DNA from: an uncultured Bacilli bacterium
Lineage (GTDB): Bacteria > Bacillota_I > Bacilli_A > RF39 > UBA660
DNA length: 13,158 bases
Direction of reading: 5' to 3'
Assembly: GCA_947585065.1 (NCBI GenBank)
Contig: CANPWX010000013.1
Span: 1 to 13,158 of the forward strand
The stretch's first letter is position 1. Each line of letters begins with the position of its first letter. The translations under genes were made by a program, and so were the position numbers. Shown here piece after piece: positions 1 through 6,252 of this stretch. Below the pieces are notes generated by a model, which was not told where the DNA came from, did not search any database, and saw only the letters and a list, made by a program, of their open reading frames with translations.

Positions 1-1563
1 GGAAGTGGTATTTCTGGAGGAAAATATTGTGAAAGCAATACAGATTGTGAACCAACGGAAGAATTTACAAGTGAAAGTATAAATGTTCCATTAAGTGAAG
101 GACAAAATCGAAAAGTTTGTGTAATATTTAAAGACAATGCAGGAAATGAAAGTGATAAGAGTTGCTCTGATTCTTATAATGTTGATGGAATTGCCCCAAA
201 AATAGATAATGTTGCTGTTTCTTTTGAAAGTGATACAAAAATAAAAGTTGAAGTTTCAACAGAAGAAACAGGAAGTGGAGTTAATATGTATGTTTATACA
301 TTAAATAATTTAACAAATCCAAAAGATGTGCATGGATTTCAAACATCTTCAACTAATATTTATAATTTTACAATACCTGAGATTGAAGATGCCAAAGAAA
401 CATTTAGTTCCGTAGCTCGAGTTACATCAGGAAATGGTTTATATGAAACAGACCATATTAATGTTAAAAATACTCTTGATGATGTGGGTTTTTCAAAAAC
501 AGAGTTACGATATGCGGGAGGAGCTAAGGTTACTAGTGGTACTCCTAATAATTATGTAACATATAATAATGAATTATGGCGTATCATAGGACTAGTTAAT
601 GTACCGATTACTACAGATTTGTATCAAGTTTCTGTATATGTTACGGATGAAGCAGGAAATGAATCTGAAGTAAAAATAAGTGAAAATTTATCTTATAAAG
701 TTATGAAACAAAGGATAAAGATAGTAAAAAATGAAATAATTGGAAATTATAGTTGGGATAGTTCTGATGAAAATGTAAATATGGGTCGTGGAGTGAATGA
801 GTGGAGTCAAGCAGATTTAAAAAAATTACTAAATGTTTATTACTATAATGGATTAGATAATCAAGAATGTATGAATGCTGCTGGGAATGTAACAACTCCA
901 TGCAGCTTTAGTGATAAAGCATTAAATGATGAGGCAAAATCGATGATAGATAAAGATGTAGTATGGAACATAGGGGCAAATGGAGAAACAAATGATTATT
1001 TTGACCAAATAACAATAGAAGAACATTATAATTATGAGAGAAGTAATTTTATGGGAGATTTGTGTAAGATAGAAAAAGGAGGAAAAGGTGGAGATTTATG
1101 TAACGATGAAATAGCAAGAACAACAGAATGGAGTAAAGTAACAGAATGGATTAAAAAAAATAATCTTGAAGAATTTAATGGAATTGGACTTATATATCCC
1201 AGTGATTATGGATTTGCTACACTAGGTGGCCATTATGGTGAATATGATAGGGAATTTTGTATAACATTTGGTTTGCATAGATACTGTTTAGAACAGGATT
1301 GGTTTATAGATTTTATAAATGGTTCTTTTGATCCAATGTGGACTATTTCTAGTCTTAATTATAGAGGAGTAAATTCTAATGATGTAGGAGCAGTTCTTTA
1401 TGATAATAATGGCCTGAATTTAAAGGGTTATCATGGTTTAGATGCATCTGCTTCATATAAAGTTTATCCTACCTTATATCTTTCTTTTTCTGTAGTTCTT
1501 GGTGGAACTGGAGAAGAATTAGGTTCTGAAACAAATCCTTTCACTCTTAATATTAGTAAGTAA
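1..1563 (+). CDS. Surface protein with Ig-like repeats and C-terminal 'WRIIG' domain (5' end cut by window)
   Basis: The frame is open from the left edge, so the visible 520 residues are the C-terminal part; the first in-frame ATG (286) is internal. Visible residues 1-95 are bacterial Ig-like material ('DNAGNES', 'DGIAPKIDNV', 'ETGSGV'), with scattered cysteines (10, 16, 40, 55) that could form disulfides outside the cell. From about residue 145 comes a domain with 'LYETDHINVKNTLDDVGFSK', 'YNNELWRIIG', 'IGNYSWDSS', 'GVNEWSQADL' and a closing '...GGTGEE...NPFTL'. I recognise this as recurrent in predicted surface proteins of uncultured gut Bacilli; its function is unknown to me. There is no LPXTG motif, transmembrane tail or SLH domain at the C-terminus, so the anchor, if any, lies upstream. 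Adhesion or another extracellular role is inference. An Ig-like fragment appears to interrupt the terminal domain (see findings). No terminator is visible after the stop. Confidence 0.75.
   Translation, partial: GSGISGGKYCESNTDCEPTEEFTSESINVPLSEGQNRKVCVIFKDNAGNESDKSCSDSYNVDGIAPKIDNVAVSFESDTKIKVEVSTEETGSGVNMYVYTLNNLTNPKDVHGFQTSSTNIYNFTIPEIEDAKETFSSVARVTSGNGLYETDHINVKNTLDDVGFSKTELRYAGGAKVTSGTPNNYVTYNNELWRIIGLVNVPITTDLYQVSVYVTDEAGNESEVKISENLSYKVMKQRIKIVKNEIIGNYSWDSSDENVNMGRGVNEWSQADLKKLLNVYYYNGLDNQECMNAAGNVTTPCSFSDKALNDEAKSMIDKDVVWNIGANGETNDYFDQITIEEHYNYERSNFMGDLCKIEKGGKGGDLCNDEIARTTEWSKVTEWIKKNNLEEFNGIGLIYPSDYGFATLGGHYGEYDREFCITFGLHRYCLEQDWFIDFINGSFDPMWTISSLNYRGVNSNDVGAVLYDNNGLNLKGYHGLDASASYKVYPTLYLSFSVVLGGTGEELGSETNPFTLNISK
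595..708 (+). repeat. Ig-like segment inside the C-terminal domain, related to the one at 79-183
   Basis: The residues encoded here (VNVP ... VYVTDEAGNESEV ... LSYKV) line up with those encoded at 79-183 (INVP ... VIFKDNAGNESDK ... DSYNV). The two share the 12-nt string gcaggaaatgaa. The flanking text reads as a continuous domain (WRIIGLVN... / ...QRIKIVKNE) if the segment is removed. Seen directly: the internal similarity. Inferred: that it is an insertion. Confidence 0.5.
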
Positions 1564-1604
1564 ATATTCACTTGTACTTCTCTTCATTTATAGATATCTT
1601 TTAT

Positions 1605-1612
1605 CATATAAT
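1605..1612 (+). promoter_or_regulatory. Candidate promoter -10 for yqfC-yqfD (SigE-like or SigA)
   Basis: CATATAAT differs by one base from the mother-cell SigE -10 consensus (CATACAnT) and contains a perfect TATAAT (1607-1612). A weak SigE-type -35 (TCATTTA, 1584-1590) lies 14 nt upstream. No good SigA -35 is present, and a SigA start near 1619 would fall inside the Shine-Dalgarno sequence. Tentative. Confidence 0.3.
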
Positions 1613-1627
1613 TTTTTAGGTGATAGC

Positions 1628-1870
1628 ATGCATCTTTATAAAACAATGAAAAACTTTTTGTTTGATCAAGATTATTTCATTGATGTATGGGATAAGTGTA
1701 TTCATGTTTATGGCTTTATTGATATTGATATCTTAGAAGAAAAGAAAATTTGCCTCGTATTTGAAAGTTTTAAAGTTTGTGTTTTTGGTAATGATTTTCG
1801 AGTGTTGAAACTTACTAAAAAAGAAATTTTAATTGAGGGTATTTTAGAAAATATTCAGGTGATACGATGA
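1628..1870 (+). CDS. yqfC: YqfC/YabP-family sporulation protein
   Basis: This is an 80-residue protein of the YabP/YqfC family, small beta-rich proteins of endospore formers; in Bacillus subtilis yqfC precedes yqfD and is expressed in the mother cell. The sequence shows the family pattern of short beta strands around 'VYGFIDIDI', 'CLVFESFKVCVFGNDFRVLKL' (in two halves) and 'EILIEGILENIQVI'; the family usually has 'G..L.i..L....i.i.G.i..i.y' here. The start is supported by AGGTGAT (1618-1624) just upstream. The stop TGA overlaps the ATG of the next gene (ATGA), and the tail of this gene carries the downstream Shine-Dalgarno, so the pair is translationally coupled. It is slightly shorter than the usual ~90 residues. 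Assignment rests on pattern plus the yqfD neighbour. Confidence 0.75.
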   Translation: MHLYKTMKNFLFDQDYFIDVWDKCIHVYGFIDIDILEEKKICLVFESFKVCVFGNDFRVLKLTKKEILIEGILENIQVIR

Positions 1871-3006
1871 AAGATACTTTGATTTGGATTGAAGTAGAAG
1901 GTAAAAAAGATAAATTGTTATTAAAATGTTTTAAATTAAGAATTCCTGTTTTTGAAACAAAAGAAGAGAATGGAAAGTTATTTTTTAAAATTTATGAAAA
2001 AGATTTTGGAAAAATTCAAAAGTTTTGGTTTGTTAAGGTGAAAAAAAGTGGCGTTACTGGTATTCGACTATTGAAAGAAAATATTTGGAAGCAAAGGGTA
2101 TTTGTTGTTTCTCTATTGTTTGGCTTTTTGCTTTTGTATGTTCTTTCTCATATAATGATTCGTGTTGAAGTTGTCCATTCTAATAGCGATATTCGAGAGC
2201 TTGTTCGTTTAACTTTGAAAGAAAAGGGAATTAAGGAGAATACTTTTCGAAAAAGCTATAAAGAAATTGAAACTATTAAAAAAGAAGTCTTGGATTTGTA
2301 TCCTGAACAATTAGAATGGATGGAAATTGAAGTTCATGGTATGAATTATGTTGTTCGAATTGAAGAAAGAAAAATTGAAAAAGAAAAAACGAATCAAACT
2401 TCTTGCCATATTGTAGCTACGAAAGATGCTTTTGTTAAAGAAATGATATTTAGTAAAGGAGTAGCTAGTGTTAGTAGAAATGATTCTGTTAAAAAAGGGG
2501 ATATTTTGATTAGTGGTCTTATTAAAAAAGATGAAGAAATTAAAGCTGTTGTTTGTGCTCAAGGAAGTGTTTATGGAGAAGTTTGGTATTCTATTACGGC
2601 AAGTGTTCCTTTAGATTATGAAGTATCTACTCGAACCAATAAAGTAAGATGGAATTTTCGATTGAAGAATTTGTTTTTTGATGATTTTTTATTTCGGAGT
2701 CGATTGAGTTCTTATGAAGAAGAAAAAACAAAAATTTTTAATATTTTTGGAAATGAACTTTATTTTGTTAAACAATTTGAGACTCAAAAAGAAAAGAAAC
2801 GATATAGTGAAGAAGAAGCAAAAAATTTGGCTATTTCGGAAGCCATTCATAAACTTGAAAGTACTTTTGATGAAAAAGAGTATATAATTAGTAAAAAAGT
2901 TTTGAAAAATGAAATAAATAATAGTACAATGAATGTAGAGATTTTTGTATCTGTTTTTGAAAATATTGGTGAGGTACAAGAATTTGAAATAAATAGTATA
3001 GAATAG
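1867..3006 (+). CDS. yqfD: YqfD-family sporulation membrane protein
   Basis: A 379-residue protein, close to the ~400 of Bacillus YqfD, a membrane protein of sporulation whose exact job is poorly defined. The order is a lysine-rich cytoplasmic N-terminal domain (1-75), one hydrophobic segment at about 77-98 (VFVVSLLFGFLLLYVLSHIM), and an extracytoplasmic domain. That domain has the family landmarks 'VSRNDSVKKGDILISG' (about 202-217) and 'AQGSVYGEVWY' (231-241), then a charged tail. The start overlaps the yqfC stop as ATGA, with AGGTGAT inside the end of yqfC. In Bacillus the next gene would be phoH; here it is a VanZ-type gene. Its presence beside yqfC and upstream of a SigF-type gene argues that sporulation genes are kept as a set. 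Family assignment is firm; the function in this organism is inferred. Confidence 0.85.
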   Translation: MKDTLIWIEVEGKKDKLLLKCFKLRIPVFETKEENGKLFFKIYEKDFGKIQKFWFVKVKKSGVTGIRLLKENIWKQRVFVVSLLFGFLLLYVLSHIMIRVEVVHSNSDIRELVRLTLKEKGIKENTFRKSYKEIETIKKEVLDLYPEQLEWMEIEVHGMNYVVRIEERKIEKEKTNQTSCHIVATKDAFVKEMIFSKGVASVSRNDSVKKGDILISGLIKKDEEIKAVVCAQGSVYGEVWYSITASVPLDYEVSTRTNKVRWNFRLKNLFFDDFLFRSRLSSYEEEKTKIFNIFGNELYFVKQFETQKEKKRYSEEEAKNLAISEAIHKLESTFDEKEYIISKKVLKNEINNSTMNVEIFVSVFENIGEVQEFEINSIE

Positions 3007-3016
3007 AGATGGGTTT

Positions 3017-3634
3017 ATGGAATGGAATCTTTTAAAAGAAACAATTTATGGCATTTGGCCAATGCTTACTATTTTTTTAGTAGTTATTATCTCTATGCGA
3101 ATTACTACTATTAAAGTAAATCATGAAAAATTTGTTTTTTATCGTGAATTTTTAAATTTAATTTTTGTTATTTATGCTTTGTTATTGTTTCAGTTGCTTA
3201 CCAATGCCGAACTTAATACGACAAGTGGATTTAATCTTGTTCCTTTTACAGAAATTTTACGTTATAAAATTGGGACACAAGGTTTTTATTGGAATGTTAT
3301 TGGCAATATTTTAATTTTTGTTCCTTTTGGATATTTTGTTTCTGGGTATGTGAAAGCAAGTAAAGTTTCTCATATTTTATGGATTAGTTGTATTACTAGT
3401 GCTACAGTAGAATTTGTTCAATATTTTATTGGTCGTAGTTTTGATGTGGATGATATTTTGTTAAATGTAGTTGGAGCAATTATTGGCTTTTTGATTTATA
3501 TTGGTTTTACAGCTATTAAAAAGCATTTGCCAAGATTTTTTAGAAGTGATACATTCTACAATATTTTATGTGTTCTTCTTTGTATTATTGCTCTTGTCTA
3601 TTATTTGCGTATTATGGGAATTTCGTTGGTTTAG
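3017..3634 (+). CDS. VanZ-family integral membrane protein
   Basis: A 205-residue, very hydrophobic protein with about six membrane segments (roughly 10-30, 44-64, 94-112, 118-136, 146-166, 181-199). The VanZ-family signature is clear: 'GFNLVPFTEI' (71-80), 'NVIGNILIFVPFGY' (93-106), 'SATVEFVQYFIGRSFDVDDILLN' (128-150, split by the usual variable residues) and 'GAIIGF' (153-158). VanZ gives low-level teicoplanin resistance in the enterococcal vanA cluster, but most family members have no known substrate, so I make no resistance claim. The start ATG follows GAGATGG ten nt after the yqfD stop. The stop codon lies in the Shine-Dalgarno of ybeY (TAGGTGG). The gene occupies the position of phoH/yqfF in the Bacillus order. 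Confidence 0.85.
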   Translation: MEWNLLKETIYGIWPMLTIFLVVIISMRITTIKVNHEKFVFYREFLNLIFVIYALLLFQLLTNAELNTTSGFNLVPFTEILRYKIGTQGFYWNVIGNILIFVPFGYFVSGYVKASKVSHILWISCITSATVEFVQYFIGRSFDVDDILLNVVGAIIGFLIYIGFTAIKKHLPRFFRSDTFYNILCVLLCIIALVYYLRIMGISLV

Positions 3635-3642
3635 GTGGTTTT

Positions 3643-4083
3643 ATGAATAATTATACTATTAATGATGAATATGGTTATCAAGATTATTCCTATTTGGATT
3701 CTGTTATTCAAGCAACTTTAAAGCATGAGCATGTTTCCAATAGTGTATTTTCTATTATTTTTGTTGGTAATGAGGAAATTCAAAATATTAATCGTGAATA
3801 TCGTCAAATTGATAAAGTTACGGATGTGATTAGTTTTGCATTAGAAGATTGTATGGATTTTCAAGGTGATATTCGTGTTCTGGGGGATATTTATATTTGT
3901 ATTCCTAGAATGATAGAACAAGCTCAAGAGTATTCTCATAGTGAGAAGAGGGAACTTTCTTTTTTAGTGGTTCATGGGCTTTTACATTTACTTGGATATG
4001 ATCATATGAAAAGTAAGGAAGATGAAAAAATTATGTTTGATTTACAAGATGAAATATTAGAAAGTGAAAATATTATAGATTAG
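3643..4083 (+). CDS. ybeY: Endoribonuclease YbeY (rRNA maturation / ribosome quality control)
   Basis: YbeY is a single-strand-specific metal-dependent endoribonuclease needed for 16S rRNA 3'-end maturation and ribosome quality control in the cytoplasm. The zinc motif is intact as HGLLHLLGYDH, giving ligands His111, His115 and His121 in the 146-residue protein. The preceding conserved 'INREYRQIDKVTDVISFA' (48-66) and 'LGDIYIC' (80-86) are also present. I chose ATG 3643 over a longer in-frame opening from 3568: the longer form would overlap the VanZ gene by 67 nt with a cysteine/tyrosine-rich N-terminus unlike the family, while 3643 is preceded by AGGTGG at the right spacing and gives a typical length. 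It is followed by era after 10 nt, the usual neighbour in Firmicutes. Confidence 0.93.
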   Translation: MNNYTINDEYGYQDYSYLDSVIQATLKHEHVSNSVFSIIFVGNEEIQNINREYRQIDKVTDVISFALEDCMDFQGDIRVLGDIYICIPRMIEQAQEYSHSEKRELSFLVVHGLLHLLGYDHMKSKEDEKIMFDLQDEILESENIID

Positions 4084-4093
4084 GAGGTAACAT

Positions 4094-4984
4094 ATGAAAA
4101 GTGGGTTTGTAAGTATTATTGGTAGGCCAAATGTTGGTAAAAGTACTCTTTTAAATACTATTCTTGATTTTAAAGTAGCAATTACTTCAGATAAGGCTCA
4201 AACTACCAGAAATATTATTCAGGGTATTTATAATGAAAAAGATACCCAAATTGTTTTTTTAGATACTCCTGGTATTCATAAACCTAAAAGTAGATTAGGA
4301 AAGATTTTAAATAAAGAGAGTTATTCTTTAACTAAGGATGTGGATGCGATTCTTTTTGTAGTAGATGCAAAAGAGGGATTTGGAAAAGGAGATCAATATA
4401 TTCTTGATAATTTAGAAAAAAGTGATTGTCCTGTTTTATTAGTTTTAAATAAGATTGATTTGTTATCTCGAGAAGAACTTTTTTATCGTATTATGGAATA
4501 TAAAGATTTGTTTGCTTTTCAGGAAATTGTTCCTGTCAGTGCAAAATCTAAAGATAATGTTTCTCATCTTATTGAAGTTATCAAAAAATATTTAACGGAT
4601 GATACTCGTTATTTTGATGAAGATATGGTAACAAGTAGTCCGATGTCTTTTTTGGCTAGTGAACTTGTTCGTGAAAAATTATTAGAAGTGACAATTGAAG
4701 AGGTCCCTCATGCTCTTACTTGTGTTACTACTAAATATGAAGAAAAAAATTCTATTGTTAATATTTGTGTCGAAATTATTGTAGATCGTGATTCGATTAA
4801 AAAGATTGTGATTGGTAAAGGGGGAGAACGTTTAAAACGTGTTGGAACATTGGCTCGTAAAGAATTAGAAAGTATGCTAGAAAAACAAGTCTATTTAGAA
4901 TTATATGTTAAAACAGTTAAGAACTGGAAAGAAAAAACGAATATTTTAAAAGAATTAGGGTTTGATGAATTAAATTTGAAATAA
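4094..4984 (+). CDS. era: GTPase Era
   Basis: Era is an essential GTPase that binds the 3' end of 16S rRNA and assists 30S subunit assembly. The 296-residue protein has every expected element: G1 'GRPNVGKS' (10-17), switch I with Thr37-Thr38, G3 'DTPG' (57-60), G4 'NKID' (119-122), G5 'SAK' (149-151), and a C-terminal KH RNA-binding domain with 'VIGKGGERLKRVG' (239-251). The length is typical. The start ATG follows an excellent AGGAGG (4082-4087) that includes the end of the ybeY stop codon. In Bacillus dgkA and cdd separate ybeY from era; here the two are adjacent, as in some reduced Firmicutes. It is followed by a hairpin and the small yqzL gene. Confidence 0.97.
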   Translation: MKSGFVSIIGRPNVGKSTLLNTILDFKVAITSDKAQTTRNIIQGIYNEKDTQIVFLDTPGIHKPKSRLGKILNKESYSLTKDVDAILFVVDAKEGFGKGDQYILDNLEKSDCPVLLVLNKIDLLSREELFYRIMEYKDLFAFQEIVPVSAKSKDNVSHLIEVIKKYLTDDTRYFDEDMVTSSPMSFLASELVREKLLEVTIEEVPHALTCVTTKYEEKNSIVNICVEIIVDRDSIKKIVIGKGGERLKRVGTLARKELESMLEKQVYLELYVKTVKNWKEKTNILKELGFDELNLK

Positions 4985-5001
4985 ATTGAATAAAATATAA
5001 A

Positions 5002-5032
5002 ATTCCTTCCCATGATAATGATAGGAAGGAAT
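5002..5032 (+). promoter_or_regulatory. Hairpin that would occlude the yqzL ribosome binding site
   Basis: ATTCCTTCC (5002-5010) and GGAAGGAAT (5024-5032) form a perfect 9-bp stem around a 13-nt loop. The right arm contains the only Shine-Dalgarno-like sequence (GGAAGGA) for the ATG at 5041. It is not followed by a T tract, so it does not look like an intrinsic terminator. Translation control of yqzL-recO is an inference. Confidence 0.5.
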
Positions 5033-5040
5033 GATAAGAA

Positions 5041-5130
5041 ATGAATAAAGAAGAAGCTTGGAAAAAATTTAAAGAAACTGGGGAAATTAAATATTATTTA
5101 AAATATAAAGGAAAAGATGTGGAATTATGA
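5041..5130 (+). CDS. yqzL: YqzL-like mini-protein between era and recO
   Basis: A 29-residue ORF (starts MNKEEAWKKFKETG, ends GKDVEL) in exactly the place where Firmicutes carry yqzL. It keeps the family core 'W..F..TG.I..YL.YK' (Trp7, Phe10, Thr13-Gly14, Ile16, Tyr19-Leu20, Tyr22-Lys23). Known YqzL proteins are around 45 residues, so the C-terminal tail is missing here. The stop TGA overlaps the ATG of recO as ATGA, so translating this ORF would deliver ribosomes to recO, which has no good Shine-Dalgarno of its own. The molecular function of YqzL is unknown. Confidence comes from motif plus position; the ORF is too short for statistics to help. Confidence 0.75.
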   Translation: MNKEEAWKKFKETGEIKYYLKYKGKDVEL

Positions 5131-5861
5131 TAGAGAAAGTGATGGGTTTTGTTCTTAATACGGTAGATTATGGGGACACATCACTTATTTTAAATATTTT
5201 AACGAAAGAACATGGACTGATAGGTGTTATTGGTAAAGGAGTCAAATCGATGAAAAGTCGACTTCGTACTTCTACTCAAAAATTCACTTATGGGTCTTTT
5301 TATATTTATTATAAAGAGGGTAAATTGTCTTTATTAAAAGATGTTGATGTTATTCAGCCATTTTTACATATTCATTCTGATATTGTTTTGATTGGTTATT
5401 TGAATTATATTACTGAGTTAGTGTATCAAGTTTATAAAGAAAGTGAAAGTGCAAAATTGTATGATTATTTTATTGCTACTGTATTACAACTAGAAAATGG
5501 TTTAGATCCTGAAATTTTAGTTTCTATTTTAGAAGTTAAATGTTTGGATTTTTTAGGTGTTGGACTTAATTTAGATGCTTGTACTCACTGTGGAAATGCG
5601 ACTTCTATTGTGACTATTGATGCGGATGCTGGTGGATTAGTTTGTAAAAAATGTTATCGAAATGAGATGTTGGTTTCTATTAAAACGATTCAATTTTTAA
5701 GAATGTATCAGTATGTGGATATTAAAAGTATTCGTAAGATTGATATTCAAGAACAACAAAAAAAGGAAATTAATGAATTTCTAACTATTTATTATAATCG
5801 ATATACGGGTATCTATTTAAAAAGTAAAGAATTTTTGAAAAAATTAAAAGAATTACAATAA
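5127..5861 (+). CDS. recO: DNA repair protein RecO
   Basis: RecO acts with RecR (and RecF) to load RecA onto SSB-coated single-stranded DNA during recombinational repair. The 244-residue protein has the N-terminal OB fold (about 1-80: 'VLNTVDYGDTSLILNILTKEHG', in the family style, then 'IGKGVKSMKSRLR'), a helical middle part, and a zinc finger with Cys152, Cys155, Cys173 and Cys176. The length is normal for Firmicutes. The start is fixed by the N-terminal match and by the ATGA overlap with yqzL. The last ~78 nt before the next gene contain a candidate promoter and a Spo0A-type box, so the era-yqzL-recO unit probably ends here, although no convincing GC hairpin terminator is visible. Confidence 0.95.
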   Translation: MIEKVMGFVLNTVDYGDTSLILNILTKEHGLIGVIGKGVKSMKSRLRTSTQKFTYGSFYIYYKEGKLSLLKDVDVIQPFLHIHSDIVLIGYLNYITELVYQVYKESESAKLYDYFIATVLQLENGLDPEILVSILEVKCLDFLGVGLNLDACTHCGNATSIVTIDADAGGLVCKKCYRNEMLVSIKTIQFLRMYQYVDIKSIRKIDIQEQQKKEINEFLTIYYNRYTGIYLKSKEFLKKLKELQ

Positions 5862-5878
5862 ATTTTTTTGTCTTGTTT

Positions 5879-5885
5879 TGTCGAA
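5879..5885 (+). promoter_or_regulatory. Candidate Spo0A box (TGTCGAA) upstream of spoIIAA-sigF
   Basis: A perfect match to the core Spo0A-binding heptamer, in the wider context TTTTGTCGAAA. It lies directly upstream of the candidate -35 of the next unit. In Bacillus the spoIIA operon is activated by phosphorylated Spo0A. The heptamer also occurs by chance within era (4768-4774) and asnB, so the position, not the sequence alone, is the argument. Confidence 0.45.
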
Positions 5886-5889
5886 AGTG

Positions 5890-5918
5890 TTTAAAAAAAA
5901 GAAAAATTGTTCTATATT
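5890..5918 (+). promoter_or_regulatory. Candidate promoter for spoIIAA-sigF
   Basis: TTTAAA (5890-5895), a 17-nt spacer and TATATT (5913-5918) would start transcription near 5925, just ahead of the ribosome binding site. The Spo0A-type box would then end near -40. The -35 is weak, as expected for an activator-dependent promoter. TAAAAT at 5918-5923 is an alternative -10 without a -35. Confidence 0.35.
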
Positions 5919-5939
5919 AAAATAGCAAAGGGTGATAGT

Positions 5940-6239
5940 ATGCTAATTCTTAATTTAGAACAAAAAGAAGATGCTCTTCATGCGAGACTTGTTGGGTCTT
6001 TAACTAAGAAAAGTACTTATAAAATGTATCAGTATGTTATTCCTTATATGAAACAAAATAACATTAGACATTTTATTTGTGATTGTACTCATTTAAGACG
6101 TGTTGATTTTGATGGAAAAGGTGCTTTGTTAAGGATTAAGTTGTTATTAAAAAAGCAAAAAGGGAATTTTCTTTTGTGTAATGTCAAAGAAAGAATTAAA
6201 GAAGAATTAATAGATTATCGTATGCGCATACAATCTTAA
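5940..6239 (+). CDS. spoIIAA: SpoIIAA-like STAS-domain protein lacking the phospho-acceptor serine
   Basis: A 99-residue single STAS domain. It resembles the anti-anti-sigma factor SpoIIAA, which in Bacillus binds the anti-sigma kinase SpoIIAB and frees SigF, and is switched off by phosphorylation of a serine in the 'D-S-S-G' loop. Here 'NNIRHFICDC' (40-49) matches the family strand before the loop, but the loop reads D56-F57-D58-G59. The acceptor serine is Phe, its neighbour is Asp, and no Ser or Thr lies between D56 and G59. The protein is also shorter than the ~117 residues of Bacillus SpoIIAA, ending soon after the strand 'NFLLCNV'. I chose ATG 5940 because AAAGGGTGAT sits at proper spacing; an in-frame TTG at 5907 lacks one. 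A SigF-type gene follows after 13 nt, with no spoIIAB. It may act on another partner or be vestigial. Confidence 0.7.
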   Translation: MLILNLEQKEDALHARLVGSLTKKSTYKMYQYVIPYMKQNNIRHFICDCTHLRRVDFDGKGALLRIKLLLKKQKGNFLLCNVKERIKEELIDYRMRIQS

Positions 6240-6252
6240 GGAGGATACATTT

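Noticed and set aside
3017..3634. VanZ plus racemase and ligase as a glycopeptide-resistance cluster
   Set aside because: VanZ is far from the ligase genes, no VanH/VanA/VanX/VanS/VanR motifs are present, and the ATP-grasp protein resembles D-aspartate ligase rather than a Ddl/VanA-type ligase.
3568..3642. Longer N-terminus for YbeY starting at 3568
   Set aside because: It overlaps the VanZ gene, has a cysteine/tyrosine-rich sequence unlike YbeY, and ATG 3643 has a proper Shine-Dalgarno and gives the family length.
4768..4774. A second Spo0A-type heptamer TGTCGAA
   Set aside because: It is inside the era coding sequence in a Cys-Val-Glu-Ile stretch; one or two chance matches are expected in a window of this size.
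5838..5869. AAAAAATT ... AATTTTTT as a recO terminator
   Set aside because: The stem is AT-only with a 15-nt loop and falls in a generally A/T-run-rich area; too weak to call.
5907..5939. TTG start for the STAS protein
   Set aside because: No ribosome binding site; it overlaps the candidate promoter, and ATG 5940 follows AAAGGGTGAT.
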